A program made the position numbers and the translations under genes. Source: Furfurilactobacillus milii (GTDB lineage Bacteria > Bacillota > Bacilli > Lactobacillales > Lactobacillaceae). From it: 51,091 nt of DNA. The notes below the pieces were generated by a model. That model had not been told where the DNA came from and did no database searches. It saw only the letters and a list, made by a program, of their open reading frames with translations. Location: the NCBI RefSeq assembly GCF_009863985.1, contig NZ_WEZT01000004.1:1-51091 (forward strand), in the 5' to 3' direction. This document shows, piece by piece, positions 50,855 through 51,091 of the stretch (positions are counted from its first letter, which is position 1; the number at the start of each line of letters is the position of its first letter).

Positions 50855-51091
50855 TTAATCCGAATTTTTGGACAAATTTGTCAGCATGATCTGATAAGGT
50901 GTTTGCCAGTCAAGTATTTTAAGTGGTCTCTGATTAATTTCGAGTAAGGTGGTTTTCAAGCCTTGAGCACTAATGTGCTCAAAATAAGTCCCCTTAGGAT
51001 AAAAATAGCGTAAGTTCCGATTAAATCGTTCATTACTGCCGCGCTCAGCTGGCGTATAAGCATGGCAGTAATAGGTCTTAATACCGTATTG
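50855..51091 (-). CDS. IS30-family transposase, C-terminal part (runs off the window)
   Basis: Minus-strand frame open from the window edge to the TAA at 50857-50855. It reads YCHAYTPAERGSNERFNRNL, then RYFYPKG, then NQRPLKILDWQTPYQIM. The segment holds the catalytic glutamate region (ERGSNE-N-LIR-like) and the IS30 tail motif NQRP-K-L-W-TPY. It differs clearly from the miniature element at 977-1170, so two IS30 lineages are present. The left end probably lies at about 50845-50862 (GATTGCAAATTTAATC). Whether the element is complete cannot be seen. Confidence 0.88.
   Translation of the reverse strand, partial: QYGIKTYYCHAYTPAERGSNERFNRNLRYFYPKGTYFEHISAQGLKTTLLEINQRPLKILDWQTPYQIMLTNLSKNSD

Overview
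The window looks like a chromosomal segment of a lactic acid bacterium of the family Lactobacillaceae. Supporting signs are a large peptidase and peptide-uptake set (DtpT, PepC, an S9 peptidase), a mannose-class PTS with a ManO/DUF956 gene and two cre sites, a zinc-independent S14, an FNR-like protein with a cysteine pair, NAD salvage by PncB and NadE, strong GGAGG ribosome binding sites, and IS30 and ISL3 debris. Genus cannot be fixed from sequence alone; base composition looks moderate by eye.

Layout. 1-1274: 3' end of a 5S rRNA (end of an rRNA operon), tRNA-Thr, then a graveyard holding an internally deleted ISL3-type element and a 194-bp miniature IS30-type element. 1275-3675: di/tripeptide transporter and a metallophosphoesterase. 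3736-3893: tRNA-Tyr and tRNA-Gln. 4009-7972: rarA, an S9 peptidase and ogt. 8308-11120: proC, then nagA-nagR behind a promoter that carries a NagR-type operator in its spacer. 11337-13690: pncB and nadE. 13741-17845: a probable yybP-ykoY (Mn2+) riboswitch, a P-type cation ATPase, a 40-bp direct repeat, a small unknown protein and a SprT-like protein. 17951-19165: an AI-2E family membrane protein and tRNA-Leu. 19257-21880 (minus): AraC regulator, MFS exporter and FMN-binding protein. This diverges from a plus-strand operon of MFS transporter, HIT protein and SDR (22051-24677) across a cre-like site.

25151-27417: LCP cell-wall ligase, zinc-independent S14 (minus strand, candidate Zur box) and an Flp/FNR-type regulator with a palindromic FNR-like box. 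27985-32323: mannose PTS operon IIA-IIB-IIAB-IIC-IID-ManO with a duplicated IIA/IIB set. 32456-35582: AEC permease, a secreted LysM-CHAP wall hydrolase behind a perfect WalR-type box, and phosphoglycerate mutase. 35641-40371 (minus): CiaRH-like two-component system, an unknown 97-aa protein, PepC and a GNAT. 41179-45962: MarR, esterase, GNAT, Rrf2, a small decayed gene and an amino-acid permease. 46323-48573: deoxynucleoside kinase and T-box-controlled serS. 48574-49600: a cloverleaf-like structured intergenic region, then five tRNAs. 49831-51091: NrnA-like phosphoesterase and an IS30 transposase fragment leaving the window.

Most genes are ordinary housekeeping or transport genes. The items best worth following are the 160-nt element at 48789-48948 (perfect 16-bp outer stem enclosing three hairpins, no gene), the duplicated IIA/IIB genes in the mannose operon, the AraC-controlled MFS-HIT-SDR operon, and several well-placed operator candidates (NagR, Zur, FNR/Flp, WalR, CcpA). 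No CRISPR array, prophage or restriction system was seen.
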